NCBI GenBank assembly: GCA_045576675.1
Contig: JAZNGX010000064.1
Location: 1 to 22,102 of the forward strand
Reading direction: 5' to 3'
Source of the DNA: JAZNGX01 sp045576675
Lineage (GTDB): Bacteria; Bacillota; Clostridia; Monoglobales; Firm-18
Length of the DNA stretch: 22,102 nucleotides
Below the pieces are notes generated by a model. That model saw nothing but the letters and a program-made list of their open reading frames with translations, had not been told where the DNA came from and did not search any database. A program made the position numbers and the translations under genes. Of the stretch, positions 14,757 through 21,052 are shown one piece after another; the stretch's first letter is position 1; each line of letters begins with the position of its first letter.

Positions 14757-14866
14757 AGGGATAGGAAAATTTTTTAAGTAAAGAAAAACAGTTACCCGAA
14801 GGCGTATAAATGAGGTTTGTTTGCGTCAAAACAATATGTAACAAAAGCACTAAAACCTATCCCTTT
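14757..14866. repeat. Inverted repeat AAGGGATAGG in the head/tail gap
   Basis: AAGGGATAGG at 14757-14766 is matched by CCTATCCCTT about 14857-14866. With the adjacent hairpin this suggests a small inserted element of about 110-150 bases; no coding sequence with a ribosome binding site lies inside. Confidence is limited because the arms are short. Confidence 0.4.
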
Positions 14867-14906
14867 CAAACTAAATATAATAATTGTCGCTTTTTTGTGA
14901 CAGTCC

Positions 14907-15239
14907 TTATAATGAAATTACATTAAGCATTGTAGTACCGCCACTTATTTCAATTGTAACCTTGCCGGTTGTCATATCCTTAAATCTCATACTGTCAAGA
15001 GGACCGACAATTCCTGTTGCACCTGCGGGAACAGAAACCTCAAGATCACCTATTGCACATCTTAGTCCGCTGCCCGCTTTAACGGTTACTTTAGCTGCAG
15101 CTGAACCTGAATTGGTAATAATAACCGCAGTTTTTTCGTCTGTTGTATCATAAACAAATGTCTGTGATGCAGCACCTGTTGCCAATGCGCACTGTGCAAA
15201 GCCGTCACGTGTTGCCTTATTTACTGTAATATCTGCCAT
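14907..15239 (-). CDS. Small phage decoration-like / head protein
   Basis: 110 aa, rich in Ala, Gly, Thr and Val, almost wholly beta-strand in pattern, with KVTVKAGSG and SVPAGATGIVGPLDS segments as in Ig-like or decoration proteins on phage capsids. It lacks a signal peptide. It lies 16 bases after the coat gene with a GGAGG site before the ATG, which is where decoration (head-stabilising) proteins are usually found. No family name can be given with certainty. Confidence 0.5.
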   Translation of the reverse strand: MADITVNKATRDGFAQCALATGAASQTFVYDTTDEKTAVIITNSGSAAAKVTVKAGSGLRCAIGDLEVSVPAGATGIVGPLDSMRFKDMTTGKVTIEISGGTTMLNVISL

Positions 15240-15255
15240 TTAAATCGTCCTCCAA

Positions 15256-16101
15256 TCATATTTTTGTTTCTGCGCCGTAGCCTTTAACCTTGATGACAGC
15301 AAGCTCTGAAGGTCTTACAACCTTAGCACCGTAAACCTGCAGACCTTTAACTGCTTCACCAAAGTAGTTTGCAGGCTCATACGCCTTAACTTCTTTTAAT
15401 GAATCTGCCATTGCAATTGCCTTGCTTGTTCTTACAAAGATACAATCACCATTTGTTGCATCGTGGTGAATGTTTGTTGACATATAAACATCAACATTAA
15501 ACACCTTTAATGTACCCACAATACCATTTGTGATAAGTGTGCTGTTGTCTGTGTTAACAAGAACATTTGCAAGCAAAAGCTTTTCGATAAATTCAGGTGT
15601 TGCCTCAAGAGAAATTTTCTCGTTTCTCGGAACCTTGTTTTTCCAAAGCTTTGCAAGCACACCGCTGATTGTTGACATTATGTTGGCTGATGTAAGTGAT
15701 TCTACTGAAGAAACAATACCTGCCTCCTTGTAATGTCCGTAAATAAAGCTGTCCATCGCTTCTGCAAGACCTGCTGCAGCCTCTTTTTTCTCAGCCTGCA
15801 TTACATCGCCCATTGACTGACGGCGGTCGATATCGCCCACATAGAAGTGAAACGCCTTCTGCTCTGTGATTTCAAGCAAGGTACTCTGGTCTTTCGGACG
15901 TTCCATCTCTGCAAGACCATTTACGTCATCGTAATCAGTAATTGTCGGACGTGATACGCCATTGATTTTCACCTTGTCACCAATGTGCTTAATATCGCCT
16001 TCATACTGTCTGTTACACAATTTGCTTGCTACTAACAAGTCATCTCTTTCCTGTTCAATTCTTGAAGCCCATACGTCGGGCAAAAAATTACTAAATGCCA
16101 T
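15256..16101 (-). CDS. Phage major capsid (coat) protein
   Basis: 281 aa. The N-terminus MAFSNFLPDVWASRIEQE followed by a KINGVSRPTITDYD segment and FHFYVGDIDRRQ is the pattern of P22-coat-like or related HK97-fold coat proteins of Bacillota prophages; the C-terminus (YGAKVVRPSELAVIKV) also fits the P-domain end. Its position, between a scaffold-like gene and a decoration-like gene, is the standard order of a capsid module. AAAGGA precedes the ATG. The reading frame is intact. Size is at the small end for P22-like coats, so it may build a small capsid. Confidence 0.8.
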   Translation of the reverse strand: MAFSNFLPDVWASRIEQERDDLLVASKLCNRQYEGDIKHIGDKVKINGVSRPTITDYDDVNGLAEMERPKDQSTLLEITEQKAFHFYVGDIDRRQSMGDVMQAEKKEAAAGLAEAMDSFIYGHYKEAGIVSSVESLTSANIMSTISGVLAKLWKNKVPRNEKISLEATPEFIEKLLLANVLVNTDNSTLITNGIVGTLKVFNVDVYMSTNIHHDATNGDCIFVRTSKAIAMADSLKEVKAYEPANYFGEAVKGLQVYGAKVVRPSELAVIKVKGYGAETKI

Positions 16102-16128
16102 TTTACAAAATCCTTTCTTTTTTAATAT

Positions 16129-16734
16129 TTACCATTTTTTCATTGAGTTTTCTATCACCGTTATGTACTTTTTAATCTGTTCAGGTGACATTTTTTGTAC
16201 TTCTTCCTTGCTGAAATACTCCTTGGCAACTACTCCGGAGGTGTCCTTTACACTGCCGGGTGTTTTAACCTCAACGGGTTTTTCAGCCTGTGCAGAGGTT
16301 AGCTTTACATATTTTTTCACAAGCTCAGGCAATGTGCCGCCCAAACCGTTTGCGAAATCAATAAAGTCTTCATTTTTAAGAAGCTCTTCCAGATTTCCGT
16401 CGTAATTCTCCTCTGCCCATTTTTTTGCTTCTGCCATATCACGCACAAACAACGCATGGCCGTAAGCATCTTTGTTTTCTTCAAGCAGGCGTAAGTCCTC
16501 TTCACTACGCTCATCTTCCGGTATGTTAAGAACATTTGTAACCGTTTCTATTAAATCTTCATCGCCAAGAGGCTTTTCTTCCTGCTGCTCTGCAACACCA
16601 TTTTCGATGTTTTCAAGCATACTTTTGTACTTTTCCATTTCAATCTCCTTTTCCTCAAGCTTTTTTAAATACTTTGCAGAATTCTTTTTAATAATTCTGT
16701 CCAGCATTTCCTGAGTGATAACCTTTTCTTTCAT
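16129..16734 (-). CDS. Phage capsid scaffold-like protein
   Basis: 201 aa, very acidic and helical. Residues 1-50 are a Lys/Glu coiled coil (YLKKLEEKEIEMEKYK), the middle is Glu/Asp-rich, and the last 25 residues (KEYFSKEEVQKMSPEQIKK, ending in MKKW) are a basic helix like the coat-binding tail of scaffolds. It immediately precedes the coat gene, as expected. ATG 16734 (MKEKVITQE) is chosen for its AAAGGAG site; the longer open frame upstream is leader sequence. It is the first gene of the operon, with a leader of up to about 170 bases from the TATAAT at 16914. Confidence 0.7.
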   Translation of the reverse strand: MKEKVITQEMLDRIIKKNSAKYLKKLEEKEIEMEKYKSMLENIENGVAEQQEEKPLGDEDLIETVTNVLNIPEDERSEEDLRLLEENKDAYGHALFVRDMAEAKKWAEENYDGNLEELLKNEDFIDFANGLGGTLPELVKKYVKLTSAQAEKPVEVKTPGSVKDTSGVVAKEYFSKEEVQKMSPEQIKKYITVIENSMKKW

Positions 16735-16910
16735 TTTTGCTCTCCTTTGGTTTTTTATTATATGCATATAATCCGGCTTGATGTTTTTTGTCCGTAGCTG
16801 TCCGGACATTGTGTTGCGGAATGAATTTTTTCTTTCCGCAAGCCTCCGTTTTTTGCTCGTCAGCCGTCTTAAAAATCAGGCAATTTTTTTACCCTCTCTT
16901 TCCGACGCAA
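16735..16910 (-). promoter_or_regulatory. Structured 5' leader of the phage operon
   Basis: This 176-base leader contains a hairpin (TTGCGGAA 16814-16821 with TTCCGCAA 16834-16841), a TGTCCGGACA palindrome and a perfect 16-base palindrome ATTATATGCATATAAT at 16757-16772, 22 bases before the start codon. I see no gene in it. Confidence 0.5.
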
Positions 16911-16913
16911 ATT

Positions 16914-16948
16914 ATTATACCACAACCAAAAGCGACATTTCACGACAT
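16914..16948 (-). promoter_or_regulatory. Leftward promoter with paired TGTCG boxes over -35
   Basis: On the minus strand TATAAT (16914-16919) has no good TTGACA, but at the -35 position there is a direct pair TGTCGTGAAATGTCGC (16932-16947) with a 10-base period. This is the layout of a promoter needing an activator bound to tandem sites next to RNA polymerase. Confidence 0.5.
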
Positions 16949-16981
16949 CTTTTTGCCCAAAAACCTTGATTTTAAGGGATT

Positions 16982-17078
16982 TGTATAAAAGTCAAAAACG
17001 GGGGGTCAAAACCAAAGGCGACATTTTACGACATTTTTGAAAAAAAAGCGACATTTTTACCACACTAAAAAAGGACAT
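16982..17078 (-). promoter_or_regulatory. Second possible promoter and upstream TGTCG boxes
   Basis: On the minus strand TTGACC (17004-17009), 16 bases and TATACA (16982-16987) form a possible promoter. A second direct pair, TGTCGTAAAATGTCGC (17018-17033), lies just upstream. Further single boxes occur at 17048-17054 (ATGTCGC) and 17073-17078 (TGTCC). Confidence 0.45.
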
Positions 17079-17118
17079 TTATTTTCGATGTAGTATATAC
17101 AATATATAGAGAATATTT

Positions 17119-17394
17119 TAGCCTTAGCAACCAACACTAAAGACGGTTTTAAAAGATGAATTTTATCTCATCCTTTGTTAAAATACTCGGAAATATTACT
17201 ATATTCCCTGCGTTTTTGCCTTGCCTGAGATAAAATTTATAATTTTAAAACTCGAAACGACCTTAAACTGATGAATTTTTGAGCAAATTTTGGTGCGAAG
17301 GACGAAGGAAGGCTGTCGCCTTTCAAGGACGACAAGCCGAAAGTTGCCGAAAATCCGCCGTTTAAGGCGTATTCAGTATTGGTTGCTAAGGCTA
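17119..17394. mobile_element. MITE-like element with 20-bp inverted termini
   Basis: The left end (17119-17138) is TAGCCTTAGCAACCAACACT and the right end (17375-17394) is its complement with one mismatch. Inside, ATTTTATCTCA (17160-17170) is matched by TGAGATAAAAT (17226-17236), so the left part folds again. The element is about 276 bases, has no transposase and ends immediately before the ribosome binding site of the flavoprotein gene. No clear target duplication is visible. Confidence 0.6.
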
Positions 17395-17411
17395 GAGAAA
17401 GGAATGGTCAG

Positions 17412-17990
17412 ATGTACATACTCGGAATTAACGGAAGTCCAAACAAGGAGGGCAGTACATTTTACTTACTTGATAAAATCCTGAAGGTCTGCGAAGAAAA
17501 AGGTGCAAAAACAGAAATAATAAACGCGGCACAGTGCGTAAGCTCTGCAAAGCAGCCGTTTTGCACAGTGTGCAGTAATCCCTGCAGCAAGGTATGCTAC
17601 AAAGGAACGCTACTGGAAGAGGCTTATGAAAAAATGAAAAAAGCAGATGCTATAATAATAGGAAGCCCTGTGTACTTCGGGTCAATGACAGCACAGCTAA
17701 AAGCATTCTTTGACAAAGGCAGAGTAATGCGTGGCGAAAAAGCACTTATTGGCAAGCCGTGCGGCTTTGTAACTTGTGGTGCATCGCTGTTTGGCGGTCA
17801 GGAATCCACAATCCGTGCAATGCAGGCTTGTGCAATGGTTTACGGAATGACGATAATAGGTCCCGGCAGCCCTGAATATGATGCCGCCCATCTGGGAGTA
17901 TGTGCCGTAAGACCTGCCGAAGAAGATAAAAACGCACATACAAGATGCCTTTCAATGGCTGAAAGAATAATGCACGAAACAGGAGCTTAA
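17412..17990 (+). CDS. NADPH-dependent FMN reductase / iron-sulfur flavoprotein-like
   Basis: 192 aa with a flavodoxin-like fold: LGINGSPNKEGST at residues 4-16 binds the FMN phosphate, and GSPVYFGSMTAQLKAFFDK (around residue 85) is the second flavin-contact region. A cysteine group, Cys42, 51, 54, 58 and 62, sits in the loop where iron-sulfur flavoproteins carry a [4Fe-4S] cluster, so electron transfer in an anaerobe is likely; the spacing is not the textbook Isf pattern. ATG 17412 is chosen because AAAGG lies 8-9 bases before it, although the frame is open back to 17283 inside the MITE-like element. Partner and substrate are unknown. Confidence 0.75.
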   Translation: MYILGINGSPNKEGSTFYLLDKILKVCEEKGAKTEIINAAQCVSSAKQPFCTVCSNPCSKVCYKGTLLEEAYEKMKKADAIIIGSPVYFGSMTAQLKAFFDKGRVMRGEKALIGKPCGFVTCGASLFGGQESTIRAMQACAMVYGMTIIGPGSPEYDAAHLGVCAVRPAEEDKNAHTRCLSMAERIMHETGA

Positions 17991-18062
17991 CGTGAAAATC
18001 ACGTTAAGCCTCCGGCGGAATTTATTGCACCGCCGAAATTTTCGTGCCTATATAGCACGAAA
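17986..18062 (+). other. Three consecutive hairpins after the flavoprotein
   Basis: Stem 1: CTTAACGTG 17986-17994 with 18000-18008, overlapping the stop codon. Stem 2: CGGCGG 18013-18018 with 18030-18035, followed by AAATTTTC. Stem 3: TTTCGTGC 18040-18047 with 18055-18062. Stem 2 or 3 could terminate transcription; the run as a whole is unusual. Confidence 0.6.
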
Positions 18063-18075
18063 CGGCGATGTGCAT

Positions 18076-18160
18076 AATTCCCATTTCACGCCTTATCTGC
18101 CCACGATAAAGAGCGTGTATGTATTTATTACTATTTGTGGGCAGAAAGGCTATGGGAATT
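18076..18160. repeat. Long interrupted inverted repeat upstream of dgt
   Basis: Three arm segments pair in register: AATTCCCAT 18076-18084 with 18152-18160, GCCTT 18090-18094 with 18146-18150, and CTGCCCAC 18097-18104 with 18137-18144, around a 32-nt loop. In RNA this makes one long hairpin ending 7 bases before the dgt start codon. It may be a small inserted repeat or a regulatory leader. Confidence 0.65.
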
Positions 18161-18167
18161 AATACGT

Positions 18168-19160
18168 ATGAACATACGCGAACGCACCGAAGAGTTTGAA
18201 CAAAATACACTGTCACCCTATGCAACGCTTGCCAAAAACACAAAGGGGCGTGAAATCCCTGCCCCCCTTTGTGATTTACGTACAGAATTTCAGCGTGACC
18301 GTGACAAAATTATACATTGCAAGGCATTCAGACGCTTAAAGCATAAAACTCAGGTATTTATAACCCCTGAGGGTGATCATTACAGAACCCGTCTTACTCA
18401 CACGCTTGAGGTTGCACAGATTGCAAGAACGATAGCTCGTGCCTTGAGGCTTAACGAAGACCTTACGGAAGCTATTGCCCTTGGTCACGATTTGGGACAT
18501 ACGCCATTCGGGCATTCAGGCGAAAGAATATTAAATGCAATTTGCCCTTACGGCTTCAAGCACACAGAGCAAAGCCTGCGTGTTGTTGAGGTGCTTGAAA
18601 ACAACACAGGCTTAAACCTTACCTATGAGGTACGAAACGGCATTGTAAATCACGCAGGTGACAGCGTTGCAGAAACGCTTGAAGGCAGAATAATAAAGTT
18701 TGCCGACAGAATTGCATATATAAATCACGATATTGACGATGCAATCCGCGGTGGTCTTTTAAAACAGCAATATATCCCTGCCCAATGCACCAAAATACTT
18801 GGCGATAACTGCTCAACCCGCATAGGAACAATGATAAAAGGTATAATTACTGCCAGTGAGGGAAAAAATGCAATTGAAATGGAAGATGATATTTTAGAAG
18901 CCACAATGCGTCTTCGCACCTTTATGTTTGAAAACGTATATAATGATGAAAGGGCACGCAAGGAGGAACAGCGTGCAAAGCGTATTATAGAAAGTCTTTA
19001 CAATTACTTTGCAGAATATTATGAAGAAATTCCGCTTGACTATATGCAGTTTGATGTTCACAGAAACGTTTGTGATTATATCGCAGGTATGACAGACCAT
19101 TACGCAATATATAAATTCAAGGAGTTGTTTATTCCTCACTCCTGGGACCACAGAAGCTGA
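18168..19160 (+). CDS. dgt: dNTP triphosphohydrolase (dGTPase-like)
   Basis: 330 aa of the HD superfamily. It splits dNTPs into deoxynucleoside and triphosphate, controlling dNTP pools. The metal-binding residues are His78 (RLTHTLEVAQ), the His107-Asp108 pair in ALGHDLGHTPFGH, and a late Asp in FADRIAYINHDIDD. Length fits the short type-2 dGTPases of Bacillota rather than the longer enterobacterial enzyme. ATG 18168 (MNIRERTEEF) is chosen as the family N-terminus; an upstream TTG at 18135 lies within the hairpin. No strong ribosome binding site is seen, and the start sits in CGTATGAACATACG, a small hairpin. It precedes dnaG, a common arrangement in Clostridia. Confidence 0.9.
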   Translation: MNIRERTEEFEQNTLSPYATLAKNTKGREIPAPLCDLRTEFQRDRDKIIHCKAFRRLKHKTQVFITPEGDHYRTRLTHTLEVAQIARTIARALRLNEDLTEAIALGHDLGHTPFGHSGERILNAICPYGFKHTEQSLRVVEVLENNTGLNLTYEVRNGIVNHAGDSVAETLEGRIIKFADRIAYINHDIDDAIRGGLLKQQYIPAQCTKILGDNCSTRIGTMIKGIITASEGKNAIEMEDDILEATMRLRTFMFENVYNDERARKEEQRAKRIIESLYNYFAEYYEEIPLDYMQFDVHRNVCDYIAGMTDHYAIYKFKELFIPHSWDHRS

Positions 19161-19186
19161 TTTAGTATAAATAAAATCAGTCTTTT
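19157..19186 (+). terminator. Weak terminator-like hairpin after dgt
   Basis: CTGATTT 19157-19163 pairs with AAATCAG 19174-19180 and is followed by TCTTTT. The stem is AT-rich and overlaps the stop codon, so termination would be partial. Confidence 0.4.
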
Positions 19187-19315
19187 AACTTATAAGAAGT
19201 CACACCAAATATGTAGTAAATTCCTATAAGTTAAAAAAAGGATTTAAATAAATTATGTCGAATTTAAAGAGTTGTGATATTTTTTGTTTAATAAAAATAA
19301 TTGAGAGGAATACGT
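19187..19315 (+). promoter_or_regulatory. dnaG-rpoD upstream region
   Basis: This AT-rich gap holds one arm pair TTTTAACTTATA 19183-19194 with TATAAGTTAAAA 19225-19236 and a TGTCGAA heptamer at 19256-19262 that equals the Spo0A box core. No promoter with two good hexamers stands out; TTGTGA near 19273 with a T/A-rich -10 is possible. The ribosome binding site AGAGG precedes the dnaG ATG. Confidence 0.35.
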
Positions 19316-21052
19316 ATGGCACTATTTTTTTCCGAAGGCTTTTTGCGTGAGGTAATGGATAAAAATGATATAGAAGGCGTTATTTCGAGATACGTAAGCT
19401 TAAAACGGACAGGCAGTAATTTAAAAGGCTTGTGCCCCTTTCATAAAGAAAAAACTCCGTCCTTTTCAGTATCTCCCGACAAACAGCTTTACCATTGCTT
19501 CGGCTGCGGAAAAAGCGGAACCGTTATTAACTTTATAATGGATATGGAAAACCTGGACTTTGTTGAGGCAGTAAAGCTTTTGGCAGAGCGAAGCGGAATG
19601 TCCATTCCTGAAAATAACGAAATCCACTCCGATGCGGCAGATAAAAAGGCAGATATTTACAAAATGAATAAAATTGCCGCAAGGTTTTTCTATGATTGCT
19701 TAAATTCCAAGCTTGGTCAGGAAGCCACAGAATACATTATCCGCAGGGGGCTTACTTCGGGCACGCTTACGAAATTCGGGCTTGGATATGCTCCAAGAGG
19801 CAATGAAATAATACAGCTGTTGTATGACAACGGGTATTCCGATGAGCAGATAATTGCAAGCGGCATTGTGGGTAAGGATGAAAACGGACGTATTTATCCC
19901 AGATTCCGCAACAGGCTTATGTTTCCTATTATAGATGTACGAAAAAATATAATAGGCTTTGGCGGACGTGTTATGGATGACAGCAAGCCAAAATATTTAA
20001 ACTCGCCCGACACGGCTGCTTTTAACAAAAGCTATAACCTTTACGGTCTTAATGTTGCCAAAAACTCAAAGACCGATTACTTTATTCTGGTTGAAGGTTA
20101 TATGGACGTTATATCACTGCATCAGTATGGAATAAGCTCTGCAATTGCCACACTCGGCACGGCACTCACGCCTGAGCAGGCACGTATAATCAAAAGAATG
20201 CGAAACGAGGTTCTTATCGCATATGACAGTGATGAGGCAGGGCAGAAAGCAACAAAGCGAGCAATCGAAATCCTTACGGATGAGGATGTTAACGTAAAGG
20301 TAATTACAATTCCGGGAAGCAAAGACCCCGATGAATATATAAAATCACGAGGCAGCGGAGCATTCAACGACCTTATTGCAAAGGCACAGGTGCAGATTGA
20401 ATATAAAATGGCAAAGCTTAAAGAAATTTATGATTTGCATGACACTGCCGATAAAATAAACTATGTAAATGCCGTTGCAACAGAGCTTATAAAGCTTAAA
20501 AGCCCCGTTGAACGGGAAATATATATAAATAAAACCTCTGAAGAAACAGGCGTATCCGCAAGCAGCATAAATGCTGAAATAGACCGTTTGCTTTCAGTGA
20601 TACAAAACAAAAAGAAGTTTGATAACTTTAATGCCTCTCCCTCTGTCCGTGCAACTCATTCAGGCGGAGAGGACAAAAAGTATGACGATGCACAAAAGCT
20701 GTTTTTAAACATTATGTGCTATAAGGCAGACCAGTCGCTGTGCAGCGATATGGAAGCCACTGATTTCACACAAGGTATAAAACAGCAGCTTTTTGATATA
20801 TTAAAGGAAGAAATCAATAAAGGCAATCATCCCGACCCAAGAATGCTTGTTATAAAATATCAGGAATATCCCGAGGTTGCGGAAATATTGCACGACGATA
20901 AAAATGTTGACGATTTCCGCCTTGCTGCAAGCCAGTGCAAAAGCATAATAAAGCAATATATAAAGAAACAAAGAATGAAAGAAGCACTACAAAAGTCTGA
21001 TAACAGCATACAAAAGATTGCTGATATATACAAAGGAGAGTACAATGAGTAA
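19316..21052 (+). CDS. dnaG: DNA primase
   Basis: 578 aa, a full-length bacterial primase that makes RNA primers at the replication fork. The N-terminal CHC2 zinc finger is Cys40, His43, Cys61 and Cys64. The catalytic Toprim core follows, with the Glu of LVEGYMDVI (about residue 262) and the DSDEAG motif (about residue 305) as metal-binding acidic residues. The C-terminal region, from about residue 440, should bind the DnaB helicase and is poorly conserved, as usual. ATG 19316 (MALFFSEGF) has AGAGG 8-10 bases upstream; a TTG five codons earlier is rejected. Its end overlaps rpoD by 8 bases, the classic macromolecular synthesis operon order. Confidence 0.95.
   Translation: MALFFSEGFLREVMDKNDIEGVISRYVSLKRTGSNLKGLCPFHKEKTPSFSVSPDKQLYHCFGCGKSGTVINFIMDMENLDFVEAVKLLAERSGMSIPENNEIHSDAADKKADIYKMNKIAARFFYDCLNSKLGQEATEYIIRRGLTSGTLTKFGLGYAPRGNEIIQLLYDNGYSDEQIIASGIVGKDENGRIYPRFRNRLMFPIIDVRKNIIGFGGRVMDDSKPKYLNSPDTAAFNKSYNLYGLNVAKNSKTDYFILVEGYMDVISLHQYGISSAIATLGTALTPEQARIIKRMRNEVLIAYDSDEAGQKATKRAIEILTDEDVNVKVITIPGSKDPDEYIKSRGSGAFNDLIAKAQVQIEYKMAKLKEIYDLHDTADKINYVNAVATELIKLKSPVEREIYINKTSEETGVSASSINAEIDRLLSVIQNKKKFDNFNASPSVRATHSGGEDKKYDDAQKLFLNIMCYKADQSLCSDMEATDFTQGIKQQLFDILKEEINKGNHPDPRMLVIKYQEYPEVAEILHDDKNVDDFRLAASQCKSIIKQYIKKQRMKEALQKSDNSIQKIADIYKGEYNE

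Noticed and set aside
14695..14850. 52-codon N-terminal extension of adaptor paralogue 1
   Set aside because: It crosses a terminator-like hairpin and lacks a ribosome binding site; ATG 14694 has a strong one and matches the paralogue's start.
16914..17078. CRISPR array
   Set aside because: The repeats are short, in phased pairs at promoters, with no regular spacers and no cas genes.
19256..19262. Single TGTCGAA Spo0A box before dnaG
   Set aside because: A single 7-base match is expected by chance over a window of this size and there is no second box or clear promoter beside it.
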